The notes: generated by a model from the letters alone, not told the origin. DNA of 64,000 bases from an uncultured Flavobacteriaceae bacterium (GCA_947497245.1 CANMFO010000002.1:620001-684000), one strand, 5' to 3'. Shown: positions 17,824-25,975, counted from the stretch's first letter. Made by a program: numbers and translations.

Positions 17824-18927
17824 TCACTCCAGATGTTTTTTGAAGAAATTAACGATTACATCAAAGGCTTCCCTAGATTCAGGTAATTCTACATTTGCTG
17901 TGAATACGTGACCTACACCTTCCCATACATGCAAATCGGCTTCCACACCTAGTTTCACCAATTGGGTATGCGTGTAAACGACAGAACTCATATGAAAATC
18001 ACGGGTAGAAACGATAAGCAAAGAAGGTGGAAATTTTGAAAGTATTTCCTCAGAATTTAACGGGACTAAAAGAGGGTCATCAAAATCCGGGTCGGATCCG
18101 TAGTAAGGCTCAAAAACAGAGAAAGGAGCAATTCCTTCATATCCTTCTATGGCAGAAACAATGTGCATTGCATCCGTTTTTGGTCTTGGTTCAGCCGCCG
18201 CCATGCCGATCATTCCTACGGCCCCGGGATTCGGAAGATTTTCTTTCTGAAACCATGCCAATGCCTGTGAGACCAATTGTCCGCCACCTGCTGTTCCATA
18301 AATGCCAATATTTTTTGGTTCATATTCTTCTAACAAAGATTTGTATACGGCAGCAACATCTTCACTGGCTGCTGGAAATTGATATTCCGGTCCCATTCGA
18401 TAGTCAATGCTAATCACCTTTATTCCACTTAAGGCGGCAATAGGAATGGACTCTATCCGGCTTGCCGTTCGAGAGTCAAATTGAAAAGCACCAGAGTGTA
18501 AACTGATCAAAACCTTGTTTTGGTTTTCCTTCGTGATACCTTTTTTAGGTGTAAATACTTCAGTGTAGACCCCATTTATGGTGTCAATTTCAATATCTAT
18601 AGGATATCTTGCAATTGTTTTTTTGTATAATGGTGTCGTATAAAAATGAGTGGCCAAACATTCCCTGTATTGTTGTCTTTCTTCAAGATTGGCCCCCTCT
18701 TTCAGGGGAGGACAGGCGCGTTTCATTTCTTCCCATGCCCTTACTTTATAAGCGCGCTGTTCTTTTAAAATGGCCTTGGACTCATTACTTAAGAACTGTG
18801 ATTCTGGTAAAATAAATGAGGGGACATGGATTGCTCCATCATCATCAATCTGCTGTATTTGGGCCTCACTTACGTAAGTTATAAGGATTGTCAACAATAT
18901 TACCAGGGCATATGTTTTTGTATTCAT
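17824..18927 (-). CDS. Exported alpha/beta-hydrolase (HSL-like) lacking the nucleophilic serine
   Basis: 367 aa with a signal peptide (residues about 1-22). The fold is that of hormone-sensitive-lipase-type esterases: VLISLHSGAFQFDSR at the oxyanion position, VISIDYRMGPEYQFPAA, IGIYGTAGGGQL at the nucleophile elbow, and LLIVSTRDF and VGHVF for the acid and His. In active members the first motif is HGG and the elbow is G-x-S-A-G-G. Here these read HSG and G-T-A-G-G-G, so the catalytic Ser is Ala. The codons (aca gca on the coding strand) leave no doubt about the residues. The acid and His are retained. It is probably a binding protein or pseudo-enzyme. Downstream of the lipoprotein gene and AraC gene in the same direction. 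Confidence 0.8.
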   Translation of the reverse strand: MNTKTYALVILLTILITYVSEAQIQQIDDDGAIHVPSFILPESQFLSNESKAILKEQRAYKVRAWEEMKRACPPLKEGANLEERQQYRECLATHFYTTPLYKKTIARYPIDIEIDTINGVYTEVFTPKKGITKENQNKVLISLHSGAFQFDSRTASRIESIPIAALSGIKVISIDYRMGPEYQFPAASEDVAAVYKSLLEEYEPKNIGIYGTAGGGQLVSQALAWFQKENLPNPGAVGMIGMAAAEPRPKTDAMHIVSAIEGYEGIAPFSVFEPYYGSDPDFDDPLLVPLNSEEILSKFPPSLLIVSTRDFHMSSVVYTHTQLVKLGVEADLHVWEGVGHVFTANVELPESREAFDVIVNFFKKHLE

Positions 18928-19057
18928 TTTTTTGTAGATTTTTAAACATTGAAAAGATGAAAGGTTAAAATCAGGGTCGGTAAATAAAACAGCTTCTTCT
19001 AAATTAAAAGAGCTGAATTATTGATCTCATTATCTAGGCGGTTGAATCGTACATTCC

Positions 19058-20359
19058 TTAATCCATATATCTCACCATAACCGGGTTTTTTAGGCGTTCA
19101 TAAAAATATTTTATTGTTCTTGCCGGGTCTTTTTCATCAATTTTAAATAGGATGTAAGCATTCTTTTCGGTGTATTTACTTCCCTTTGGCACGAAGGTGT
19201 TTTTGCTATGGATAAGTCGTCTGTTCCAATACCTTCCATTATTGGCACTTGCAGTAATTTTTGTGTGCTTATTGTCCGTGGGAGAATCATCACCATGAAT
19301 ATTCTTGTTATCATAATGTAACCGTATTGAGCCAAAGGCATAGGATTTATACTTATTATAAAAAAACAACCATGGCGCGTCATCTGGAATTGGATTTTCA
19401 TCCAGATAGGTCATCGTGCTTTCATCATAAAGAGGCAAATGAATAGGGGTTCCCCCAGCTTTGGGAAAGGCTAAATGGGTAAATAGACTATCCATCGTCA
19501 TCTCATCATTTCTCAAGAGATTTAGGGAATCGCCTTCTGTGAAGAGTATTTCACTTTCAAAGATAAAATATGGGAGACCAGCATAAAATCTATACTTCCC
19601 TTGCAGTAAGATTTTTTCATACCCCTCAATACGACCGCGCCTAAATAAGCTAAAGTAAAATGGGCCTTTTGTTGAAACAAAAACAGAATCTGGTGAATTG
19701 AGGTGGGCCATCGTTTTGTAACTTAAATCTTCCTTACTAAAATTCGGTGCCCAGTGGATTTTTAGATTGGGATTTTTCCGTGCCAATACCACATCATCAA
19801 ATTCTTTTAAGGTAAGATTGCCTAAATGACCAGAACCCAACTTCTGCTGTTCATGTCCTATATATTCTTTCAGGGAAGCTGTATAGTGTTTATTCTCAAC
19901 AATCAAATCCAAATGACTGCCTTTAACGTTGAAATCAGTCTCTGTCTTTGAATCCCTACCTGGTTCTGCTTTAATGAAATATTCCTTTGTTTCATGTCCT
20001 CCAATGGAGATCGGCAATACGCCATGCACCTCCTGATTACCCTTATTATCATGTTTAGAACCTATTATTTGGACAGGAATTTTTGCATTGCTATTGCCAG
20101 GGTAAGCATATAACTGATAGTCTTTTTGGCTGAGCTTTAATCGAGGTAAATCAATAGTGATATACTCCAAAGATCTTTCCAATCCCTCAGTCTCTTCAAC
20201 TTTTATTTTTAAAAGAACAGTCCCATCCCCCTGACAGCCCGATGCAAAAGTGATCCCTATCATAGGCAGTAAAATAAAGGGACATCGCCTTTTTAAGTCG
20301 CTTAATCTCTCTTTTGATTTTAGAAATAGTTTTTTGATTGGATTATACCAAACTTTCAT
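19058..20359 (-). CDS. Lipoprotein of unknown function, possibly carbohydrate-related
   Basis: 433 aa. A long N-terminus with basic residues precedes a hydrophobic stretch and lipobox FASGC (Cys about residue 42); a later in-frame Met (PMIGITFASGC) may be the true start. The mature part is beta-rich with many aromatics (WAPNFSKEDLSYKTM, GKYRFYAGLPYFIFESEI, DAPWLFFYNKY, YAFGSIRLHYDN), in the style of polysaccharide lyases or carbohydrate-binding outer-membrane lipoproteins, but no catalytic motif is assignable. It lies between an AraC regulator and the serine-less hydrolase, all on the same strand; the three may form a regulon. A strong inverted repeat lies just before its start. Confidence 0.65.
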   Translation of the reverse strand: MKVWYNPIKKLFLKSKERLSDLKRRCPFILLPMIGITFASGCQGDGTVLLKIKVEETEGLERSLEYITIDLPRLKLSQKDYQLYAYPGNSNAKIPVQIIGSKHDNKGNQEVHGVLPISIGGHETKEYFIKAEPGRDSKTETDFNVKGSHLDLIVENKHYTASLKEYIGHEQQKLGSGHLGNLTLKEFDDVVLARKNPNLKIHWAPNFSKEDLSYKTMAHLNSPDSVFVSTKGPFYFSLFRRGRIEGYEKILLQGKYRFYAGLPYFIFESEILFTEGDSLNLLRNDEMTMDSLFTHLAFPKAGGTPIHLPLYDESTMTYLDENPIPDDAPWLFFYNKYKSYAFGSIRLHYDNKNIHGDDSPTDNKHTKITASANNGRYWNRRLIHSKNTFVPKGSKYTEKNAYILFKIDEKDPARTIKYFYERLKNPVMVRYMD

Positions 20360-20382
20360 GATTTTTTACATTGTCCATCCTT

Positions 20383-20414
20383 ATTTAAGCTGTATCCGTC
20401 TATACAGCTTAAAT
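20383..20414 (-). promoter_or_regulatory. 13-bp perfect inverted repeat upstream of the lipoprotein gene
   Basis: ATTTAAGCTGTAT (20383-20395), 6-bp spacer, and its exact complement (20402-20414). The structure lies 24-55 bp before the lipoprotein start on the minus strand. It is either an operator, with the neighbouring AraC regulator the nearest candidate although AraC sites are usually direct repeats, or a leader hairpin. There is no T-run that would make it a terminator. Confidence 0.5.
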
Positions 20415-20522
20415 ATCAAACCAATACAAATCAATGTATATGCTTTCGAATTATTAATAAAATCCAATATTGACAATTTAAAGTAAAATGATATGCGTGA
20501 TTTATAAATAAGCCTGATAAAT

Positions 20523-21581
20523 TTATAGATTCATCAGTTTATTTTTTTTAAACTGCGAAGGTGTTGTTCCCTTAATTTTTTTGAACGAGCTATTAAAAGA
20601 TGATAAGGTATTAAAACCACAATCATATGCTATTTGCGAGATTTTAATATGATCATAGGAAGAAGATGTGAGCTTGGAAGCAGCTTCGTCAATGCGGTAC
20701 AAATTAATAAAATCGGAAAAATTGGTATTAAACCCTTTGTTAATGATGTGAGATGTTAAATAAGTGGGTAATGGGATTTGTTTTGACAATTTATCCAAAG
20801 TAAAGTTAGTATCAATATAAGGTTTTTCCGATACCATAATTTGAACAATCTTGTTTTGATAATGCTTAAACTCCTGATTGGTAATATTTATATTTTGGTA
20901 TTTAGAGTTTGTTTCTTTCTCTTCAAAAATACGTTGGTTTAAGAATGCATAGAATGCAATTATATATATAAAAACTGCGTAAATAATAGGCCCTAGTAAA
21001 TATGGGGACAAACCCAATATATAATTTGAGAAATAGGCCAATTGTATACTTGAAGCGCCAATAAACAAGATAAATAACCAGTACTTTTTTTCTTTTTTAA
21101 TAGTGGGTGCCTGTTTATCCGTCTTAATCAAAAAAAGTAACAGAATACCAAGAGTTAAAGTGGTATAGATCAATTGATGGTACAATAAAAAAGAATATCC
21201 ACCTAGATGCCAAAAATTACCTCCATTTATTCTAAAAAGAAAAGGGAGCAGTACCAAAGAAGGAGCGAAGTGCACGTAATTTAGCACATGCCATTTTTTT
21301 GGTTTAACAACATATAAGAAATATAAAAGTAATGTTGGACCCGTAGCGGAATGGGCAATAAAGCCAATATTAATAAACCAAACAGGAAGCATATCTAAAT
21401 ATGCCCATAATAGAGATTTAATAACCCTTACCGTAATAAGAAAAAAGAAAACTGAAAGGAGTGTGTTTGTAGTATTGTGCTTTTTGCCAAAAAACAGATA
21501 GATGGCCAAAAACGCACTTTGAATAGCCCCAAAACTACCCAATAAAAGTTCAATCTCTTTCGATATTTTTAATGTTTTCAA
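20523..21581 (-). CDS. Membrane-anchored AraC-family transcriptional regulator
   Basis: 352 aa. Seven hydrophobic spans fill residues about 8-225 (LLLGSFGAIQSAFLAIYLFF through YAVFIYIIAFYAFL). A linker follows, then an AraC DNA-binding domain (about residues 255-345): FTLDKLSKQIPLPTYLTSHI, FSDFINLYRIDEA, ISQIAYDCGFNTLSSFNSSF, GTTPSQFKK. Same architecture as the 2803-3852 regulator but not closely similar. It precedes the lipoprotein and hydrolase genes on the same strand with a 163-bp gap, so it probably controls them. Confidence 0.87.
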   Translation of the reverse strand: MKTLKISKEIELLLGSFGAIQSAFLAIYLFFGKKHNTTNTLLSVFFFLITVRVIKSLLWAYLDMLPVWFINIGFIAHSATGPTLLLYFLYVVKPKKWHVLNYVHFAPSLVLLPFLFRINGGNFWHLGGYSFLLYHQLIYTTLTLGILLLFLIKTDKQAPTIKKEKKYWLFILFIGASSIQLAYFSNYILGLSPYLLGPIIYAVFIYIIAFYAFLNQRIFEEKETNSKYQNINITNQEFKHYQNKIVQIMVSEKPYIDTNFTLDKLSKQIPLPTYLTSHIINKGFNTNFSDFINLYRIDEAASKLTSSSYDHIKISQIAYDCGFNTLSSFNSSFKKIKGTTPSQFKKNKLMNL

Positions 21582-21691
21582 ATCTGTATTGGTTTAGGTT
21601 GTAAGTTAATCAATTATAAAGACAAGATAGGTTTGCAAAACGTGACAGTTTGGACATAGCATTTCAAAAATCGTTCCTATAATATTTTTTT

Positions 21692-22010
21692 TTAATGCCC
21701 GAATATAGATGCAGCTTCCCTATATATTTTCTCAAAGTTCTTCTCCAATTCAGCTTGTGAAAATCGGGTCTTTTTTTAGGAAGGTACCTTTCAATCTTAC
21801 CTTTTTATCCTTACCCTCTGCAAACGTGATAAATTCACCTTGCTTTACTCTATGACGAAACCACAAGGTATGAATCTTGTCGAATTCTGACTAAATCCAT
21901 AAAAAGGTCACCTATTCGGTGCGTAGCAAAAACCGGTTCTTTGGTAAGCCTTGCTATATCTATACATTGAGAAATGGGTCCTGGTCTTTATACGTCTAAT
22001 TCCGTCCACT
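21692..22010 (-). pseudogene. Decayed gene of unknown family (frameshifted)
   Basis: The minus strand shows protein-like stretches in shifting frames: PVFATHRIGDLFMDLVRI, then EFDKIHTLWFRHRVKQGEF and FAEGKDKKVRLKGTF, then after an A7 run a frameshift into FSQAELEKNFEKIYREAASI and a stop at 21692. No family is recognised. The upstream part is related to 5128-5225, so two decayed copies exist. It lies directly upstream of the recombinase gene, on the opposite strand. Confidence 0.4.
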
Positions 22011-22061
22011 TATGTGGAATTTCTTTTTAGTCCGAACTATGTTAAAAATATTCTACTTTGA

Positions 22062-22084
22062 GTGGTTTTAACTTAAAAAACCAC
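22062..22084 (+). promoter_or_regulatory. Hairpin immediately before the recombinase start codon
   Basis: GTGGTTTT (22062-22069), a 7-nt loop and AAAACCAC (22077-22084): a perfect 8-bp stem ending 3 nt before the ATG at 22088. It would bury the ribosome entry region in mRNA, or could be a protein-binding dyad. Either would tune recombinase production. It lies after the alternative TTG start at 22058. Confidence 0.45.
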
Positions 22085-22087
22085 ATC

Positions 22088-23008
22088 ATGCATTTAAATC
22101 ACTTTTTGTCCCATTGCAAAACCGAAAAAAAACTGAGTGAAAAAACAATTGAAGCCTATACTTCCGATCTTAAACAATTCAAAAAATACATCAAAGAAGA
22201 GTTTGATTTACAAGATTTTGGATTGATTCAAAGAGAACATATTAAGAAACATTTGGTTCACATCAATAAATATGCTCCTAGAACGATCAAAAGAAAAATT
22301 GCAACCCTCAAAGTATTTTATGGCCATCTACAATACGAAGATTGTATTTCCGAAAATCCATTTGATAAAATACGGATTAATATAAGGGTCAAAAAATCCC
22401 TTCCTTCAGTATTATCATTGGATGAAGTAACCTCTATACTTAAACAACTACAGTTTCAAAAAAATGAAGCTTCTAAGAATTCTATGGGATATGGTTTAAT
22501 AATTAGAAACATTGCCATCGTCGAGTTACTTTTTGCCACTGGAATTCGTGTTTCAGAGCTTTGCTTTCTTAAGAAATCAAATATCAGTGATGACTATGGT
22601 GTTATAAAAATCTTGGGTAAAGGAAACAAAGAACGAATTATTCCTGTCACAAACAGGGATACCATTAATGCATTAAGAGAATATTATCTTTTATTTCAAG
22701 AAAAAATAAATCAAAATTCTTTCTTCTTTATCAATCGTTTGAACCATCGCATTTCTGAACAATCTGTTCGTCATCTTATCAAAAAAATATCCATAGAATC
22801 GGGTATCAAACGGCATATTACTCCTCATGTCTTTAGACATACTTTTGCGACCCAGTTATTAGAAGCAAATATCAATATTAGATACATTCAAGAGCTATTG
22901 GGACACAGCTCCATCAACATTACCCAGATTTATACTCATGTAAGTCATCAGAGAACATCCGAGATTCTTAAACTGAAGCATCCTCGTAACCTTATCTCAT
23001 ATAATTAG
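22088..23008 (+). CDS. XerC/D-type tyrosine recombinase, candidate invertase of the adjacent Thoeris cassette
   Basis: 306 aa from ATG 22088; a TTG at 22058 would add 10 residues, but the family usually begins a few residues before the SAM-like fold, which favours the ATG. Residues about 1-85 form the core-binding domain (SEKTIEAYTSDLKQFKKYI). The catalytic domain has every expected residue: Arg154 in ATGIRVSEL, the Lys in GKGNKER, His247 and Arg250 in HVFRHTFATQ, His273 in LGHSS, Tyr282 in QIYTHV. It is intact and therefore probably active. The stop lies 7 bp before a 29-bp repeat that recurs inverted 2.2 kb away around two defence genes. Tyrosine recombinases next to such repeats in Bacteroidota drive phase-variable inversions. 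It is not likely to be the housekeeping XerC/D, given this context (inference). Confidence 0.88.
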   Translation: MHLNHFLSHCKTEKKLSEKTIEAYTSDLKQFKKYIKEEFDLQDFGLIQREHIKKHLVHINKYAPRTIKRKIATLKVFYGHLQYEDCISENPFDKIRINIRVKKSLPSVLSLDEVTSILKQLQFQKNEASKNSMGYGLIIRNIAIVELLFATGIRVSELCFLKKSNISDDYGVIKILGKGNKERIIPVTNRDTINALREYYLLFQEKINQNSFFFINRLNHRISEQSVRHLIKKISIESGIKRHITPHVFRHTFATQLLEANINIRYIQELLGHSSINITQIYTHVSHQRTSEILKLKHPRNLISYN

Positions 23009-23015
23009 CTGTTTG

Positions 23016-23044
23016 AATAACGGATAACTAATTATTATCGTGCG
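23016..23044 (+). repeat. Left 29-bp inverted repeat of the Thoeris cassette (IRL)
   Basis: Perfect inverse copy of 25206-25234 over 29 bp; similarity stops abruptly on both sides. Inside is a recombination-core-like dyad: GATAA (23023-23027), 7-bp asymmetric centre CTAATTA, TTATC (23035-23039), the arm-spacer-arm layout used by tyrosine recombinases. The last bases include the GTG at 23040 that can start thsB. TTTG at 23012-23015 directly abuts the repeat on the recombinase side. Confidence 0.92.
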
Positions 23045-23819
23045 TTTGAATTATCGTATGGATGAATCACGATTGGAAACAGAAAAGAGGATTTTTATTT
23101 GTTTATCGAGTAAAGATAGGCAAGAAGTGGTCGAATCAATATTGTACCATATGACAAATTTCGGTTTTGCCATATGGTATGATAGGCATAAAATGTTATT
23201 AGGAGATAAACGGAATTATAAAAATTTTACTGAAGGAATTGTAAATACAGAATATGCAATTGTTGTCATGTCTGAAAACGCGATTAAATCTATCTGTGTT
23301 TCTGAAGAAATGGAATACTTAAAGAAACAATATGACATGGGTATGATTACTATCTTCCCAATACTTTATAAAGTTCTACCGGTAGAACTGCCTGAAGAAT
23401 ACCAATGGTTGACCGAACTTGTTTATAAAGAACTTGACGAAAAATCGGGAACTTTATTGACTTGCAATCATATAATTACCAAAATTCTTTCGGACGAACT
23501 TAAGCACTGTAGGTATCAGACATTGCATGAATTACTGTTTTTTCTTGAAACTCATAATCCAAATGAATTCATTACTAATATGCTCAAAGCCTATTTAGAG
23601 ATTAGTGGAGAAAACCACAACGCTCGGATATCTATATTATATTGCATTTGTACTTACCTCTCAATTACCAAGAAAAATATGAACGTGTTTCCCCAATATT
23701 ATTGGAAGGGTTTCGAGCGTATATTTGGTTATACCAAACTTAATTTGACCACGGATATACGTGAAACGCTCATATTGGAAATTCAAACGATGCTATTAGT
23801 ACACAAACATTATTGTTGA
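23040..23819 (+). CDS. thsB: TIR-domain protein, Thoeris ThsB-like
   Basis: 259 aa from GTG 23040, or 253 aa from ATG 23058 (MDESRLETEK). Residues about 17-130 form a TIR domain: RIFICLSSKDRQEVVESIL as first strand and helix, FGFAIWYDRHKMLLGD (BB-loop region), EYAIVVMSENAIKSICVSEEMEYL with the candidate catalytic Glu (Glu89 or Glu90). The remaining about 130 residues are a helical domain of unknown role. In Thoeris, ThsB senses phage and its TIR makes a cyclic ADP-ribose isomer from NAD that activates ThsA. The SIR2-SLOG gene beside it makes this identification strong. Unusually, the two genes converge instead of forming one operon, and the start lies at the left 29-bp inverted repeat. Confidence 0.82.
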   Translation: MRLNYRMDESRLETEKRIFICLSSKDRQEVVESILYHMTNFGFAIWYDRHKMLLGDKRNYKNFTEGIVNTEYAIVVMSENAIKSICVSEEMEYLKKQYDMGMITIFPILYKVLPVELPEEYQWLTELVYKELDEKSGTLLTCNHIITKILSDELKHCRYQTLHELLFFLETHNPNEFITNMLKAYLEISGENHNARISILYCICTYLSITKKNMNVFPQYYWKGFERIFGYTKLNLTTDIRETLILEIQTMLLVHKHYC

Positions 23820-25210
23820 ATATCTTTTATAATCTGTACAATTGTCTTGGCTAGTTCCTCAGAATCTCCCTCTTCATTTAATTTGTCAATGTATTTTTCT
23901 AAATATCCATATTGCGTGATATTGCTCTTAACCTCTTGCCAAATATTTCTTGCTTCATATCCAGTTGCACCTATAGGAATTACTTTTAAATTGTTTTCTT
24001 TCGCAATCATAAACTCTTGATATGTGCCTTGAGAGCCGTTTGCTTCCTCAGTTTCTTGACCACACATGAAGACAGCGATTCCAGAATCATGCTGAGCGTA
24101 CTCCCTCATTCGTCTTGTAATATCATTTGGTTTACCATCTGCTCCATGCAGATAGTATTTATCTGGACGAAGAACTAAGCTTTTATTAACGACATGATTA
24201 TTTTCCACAAGCCATCGAAGTGAACTACCAGCAATTAAATCCCCTAAACGCCTTCCCATTCCCGAACATATTTTGAAGCCATTCTTTAGCAACATGATTG
24301 TTAGTTTCCCAGATAAATCGGTAACAAAGTCTTGCTGTTCTTTTGAGATACTTCTAAAGGATCCTGAAAAATAGACCTGTCTTTTCTGCAGTCTTTCGCT
24401 TATTTCATTTAATACAATAGGAATCTCACTGTAGGATTCCACCACTAGTGTTTTTATTCCATATCTCTTTTCCAGGTCTTTAACAAAGAAGTCAAAGTCT
24501 TGTCTTTCTTGATTTCTTTTTAATATAGTGTAATGGTATTGATTTAACTCTCCAAAATATTTTTTCACTTCGCTTAGTGCAGAAAGAATAACGGTGTCGG
24601 TAAAACTATTACCTAAAAAGAAAAATGTATTTTGAACGAGTTCTCTTCTGAAAAAAGTGAGCATTCCGCTATGGGTATCACTATATTTTTCTAAGTCGCT
24701 CTGTGTTAGCACCCAACTTTTTCTATCTTCAAGATGACCATTCAATTTGAATACCTTAAAGTTAGCTCTACTTAGATTGGCTTGGACATTAGTGAGATCC
24801 GTATCTTTATAAATGATTGTCGGTCTAACCGCATGCTTAAACTCTATGTTTCTCTCTAAAACCTGATCAAAGTTGGTTGTCCAAAAGCTATCGATTGGAA
24901 GTCTTAGAGCACTTTCTATTCCCTCGCTTTTGTAAGATAGTTTACTTAATTTCTCATAGACTCGTTGTTTTACAGTTGCTAAACTTAATTCATTAACGCA
25001 GTACTGGAATATTCTATAGTAATCAGTTTCTTTTTTAAGGTCTATTCCAATATCATTTGCTATGTCTTCAAGTAGTTCCTCCCAAGAAGGGAATCCGGCA
25101 CCAATACTAACACCAGCCCCTAAAAAAAAGGATAAATTGGATAATCTCAATTGATTAATAAAGTTATCAATAAACGCTTTTTTCTTTTTCCTATATTCCT
25201 GCATTCGCAC
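23810..25210 (-). CDS. thsA: SIR2-SLOG protein, Thoeris ThsA-like NADase effector
   Basis: 466 aa from GTG 25210 (ATG at 25204 is an alternative), close to the about 476 aa of characterised ThsA. Residues about 20-270 are a SIR2-like NAD hydrolase: LGAGVS (31-35), WTTNFD with Asn113, and LNGHLED with His159, matching the Asn/His pair needed for ThsA activity. Residues about 280-466 are a SLOG/STALD sensor: VYFSGSF, KICSGMGRRLGDLIAGSS, IAVFMCGQ, GTYQEFMIAKENNLKVIPIG. In Thoeris the SLOG domain binds the TIR product and switches on NAD depletion, killing the infected cell. The gene starts at the right 29-bp inverted repeat and its tail overlaps thsB by 10 bp. It is AT-rich like the recombinase, consistent with horizontal arrival. 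Confidence 0.9.
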   Translation of the reverse strand: MRMQEYRKKKKAFIDNFINQLRLSNLSFFLGAGVSIGAGFPSWEELLEDIANDIGIDLKKETDYYRIFQYCVNELSLATVKQRVYEKLSKLSYKSEGIESALRLPIDSFWTTNFDQVLERNIEFKHAVRPTIIYKDTDLTNVQANLSRANFKVFKLNGHLEDRKSWVLTQSDLEKYSDTHSGMLTFFRRELVQNTFFFLGNSFTDTVILSALSEVKKYFGELNQYHYTILKRNQERQDFDFFVKDLEKRYGIKTLVVESYSEIPIVLNEISERLQKRQVYFSGSFRSISKEQQDFVTDLSGKLTIMLLKNGFKICSGMGRRLGDLIAGSSLRWLVENNHVVNKSLVLRPDKYYLHGADGKPNDITRRMREYAQHDSGIAVFMCGQETEEANGSQGTYQEFMIAKENNLKVIPIGATGYEARNIWQEVKSNITQYGYLEKYIDKLNEEGDSEELAKTIVQIIKDIQQ

Positions 25211-25234
25211 GATAATAATTAGTTATCCGTTATT
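25206..25234 (-). repeat. Right 29-bp inverted repeat of the Thoeris cassette (IRR)
   Basis: Exact inverse copy of 23016-23044. It contains the same GATAA/TTATC core in opposite orientation and the GTG that can start thsA (25208-25210). The bases just outside (GATC side) differ from those outside the left copy, so any promoter element outside the repeat would be specific to one end. Confidence 0.92.
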
Positions 25235-25975
25235 GATCATATTGTTACCTGCCATAGAACAAGCTAAGCTACGAATGGAAAAATCTTTTAGGTTCTGAAA
25301 GTTGAATGACAATTAATTTGAGGAGTGACTAAAGTAAGAAAATTCTATTTAGTAGTTAGTAAATTATTCAACCTAAGCCTTAAGATCCCCCGATACAAAT
25401 TGAAAGCAAGTGTTCCTGCACCGAAGTTCTGGAACATAGAGTAGGGTAGTGCCAAATCCCCCAGAGTGCAACGGAAGAGGGGAGTGGCTGCTTTTAGAGG
25501 CCTAATAGGGTCCTTGGAATAGACGGTGATATGATGGCTGCCCATCGTGCAACAAGGTCAATGTAGTGGAATGTAAAAGCTGGGTGTGTTCCCCATTGTT
25601 CAAATTACTTCAAAGTGCATTGTATCTTTTGGAAAATAAAAACCAATACCTCTTCCTTTTTTCTTAGTTGCAAATGAATTGAATCCATTATAAAAACTAC
25701 CACTCAAAGTTCTTCAAGGTAGTTTCTTCGGGATTCATAAATCAATGCTATTGGATATCAACGGTGACATTGCGGTACTATAAGGGTTGTCTTTCAATAT
25801 AGAAGGAAAAATACTGGGTTTTTATAGTTCTATTCCCTTGAAAATATGTATATTAGAGACTCTTTCCCCCTAAAAATGCTTTAGTCTCAACTTTCCCCTA
25901 GGTAAACATACTGATTAAATGGAGACAATGGTTGGCCGTAAAAGACAAAATCAATAAGCACCAAAACCTAGAGCT
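25235..25975. other. Gene-free 740 bp between Thoeris cassette and giant-gene operon
   Basis: No gene supported. A 66-codon minus frame at 25345-25545 has no family resemblance. The left part would contain any inward promoter for the gene next to IRR, but no clean TTG/TAnnTTTG pair was found. The right part (about 25800-25975) should hold the promoter of the five-gene operon; no exact consensus was recognised. No partner repeat was seen elsewhere. Confidence 0.35.

Larger units (their letters stand above)
23016..25234. mobile_element. Putative invertible DNA segment carrying a Thoeris gene pair
   Basis: A 2219-bp unit bounded by perfect 29-bp inverted repeats and filled entirely by two tail-to-tail genes (thsB-like right-going, thsA-like left-going, overlapping 10 bp). 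No target-site duplication flanks it and no transposase is inside; the only recombinase lies just outside on the left. These traits fit a site-specific inverton rather than a transposon. Inversion would leave both genes intact but exchange which one follows the recombinase gene. Inversion itself is inferred, not seen. Confidence 0.7.

Noticed and set aside
22088-23008. Recombinase as the chromosomal XerC or XerD
   Set aside because: Context with adjacent inverted repeats and defence genes fits a dedicated element recombinase better; cannot be excluded without the rest of the genome.
23016-25234. Reading the 29-bp inverted repeats as ends of a DNA transposon
   Set aside because: No transposase inside, no target-site duplication outside (TTTG on the left, GATC on the right), and the only recombinase is an adjacent tyrosine type.
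25345-25545. 66-codon minus frame
   Set aside because: No recognisable protein features and isolated in non-coding DNA.
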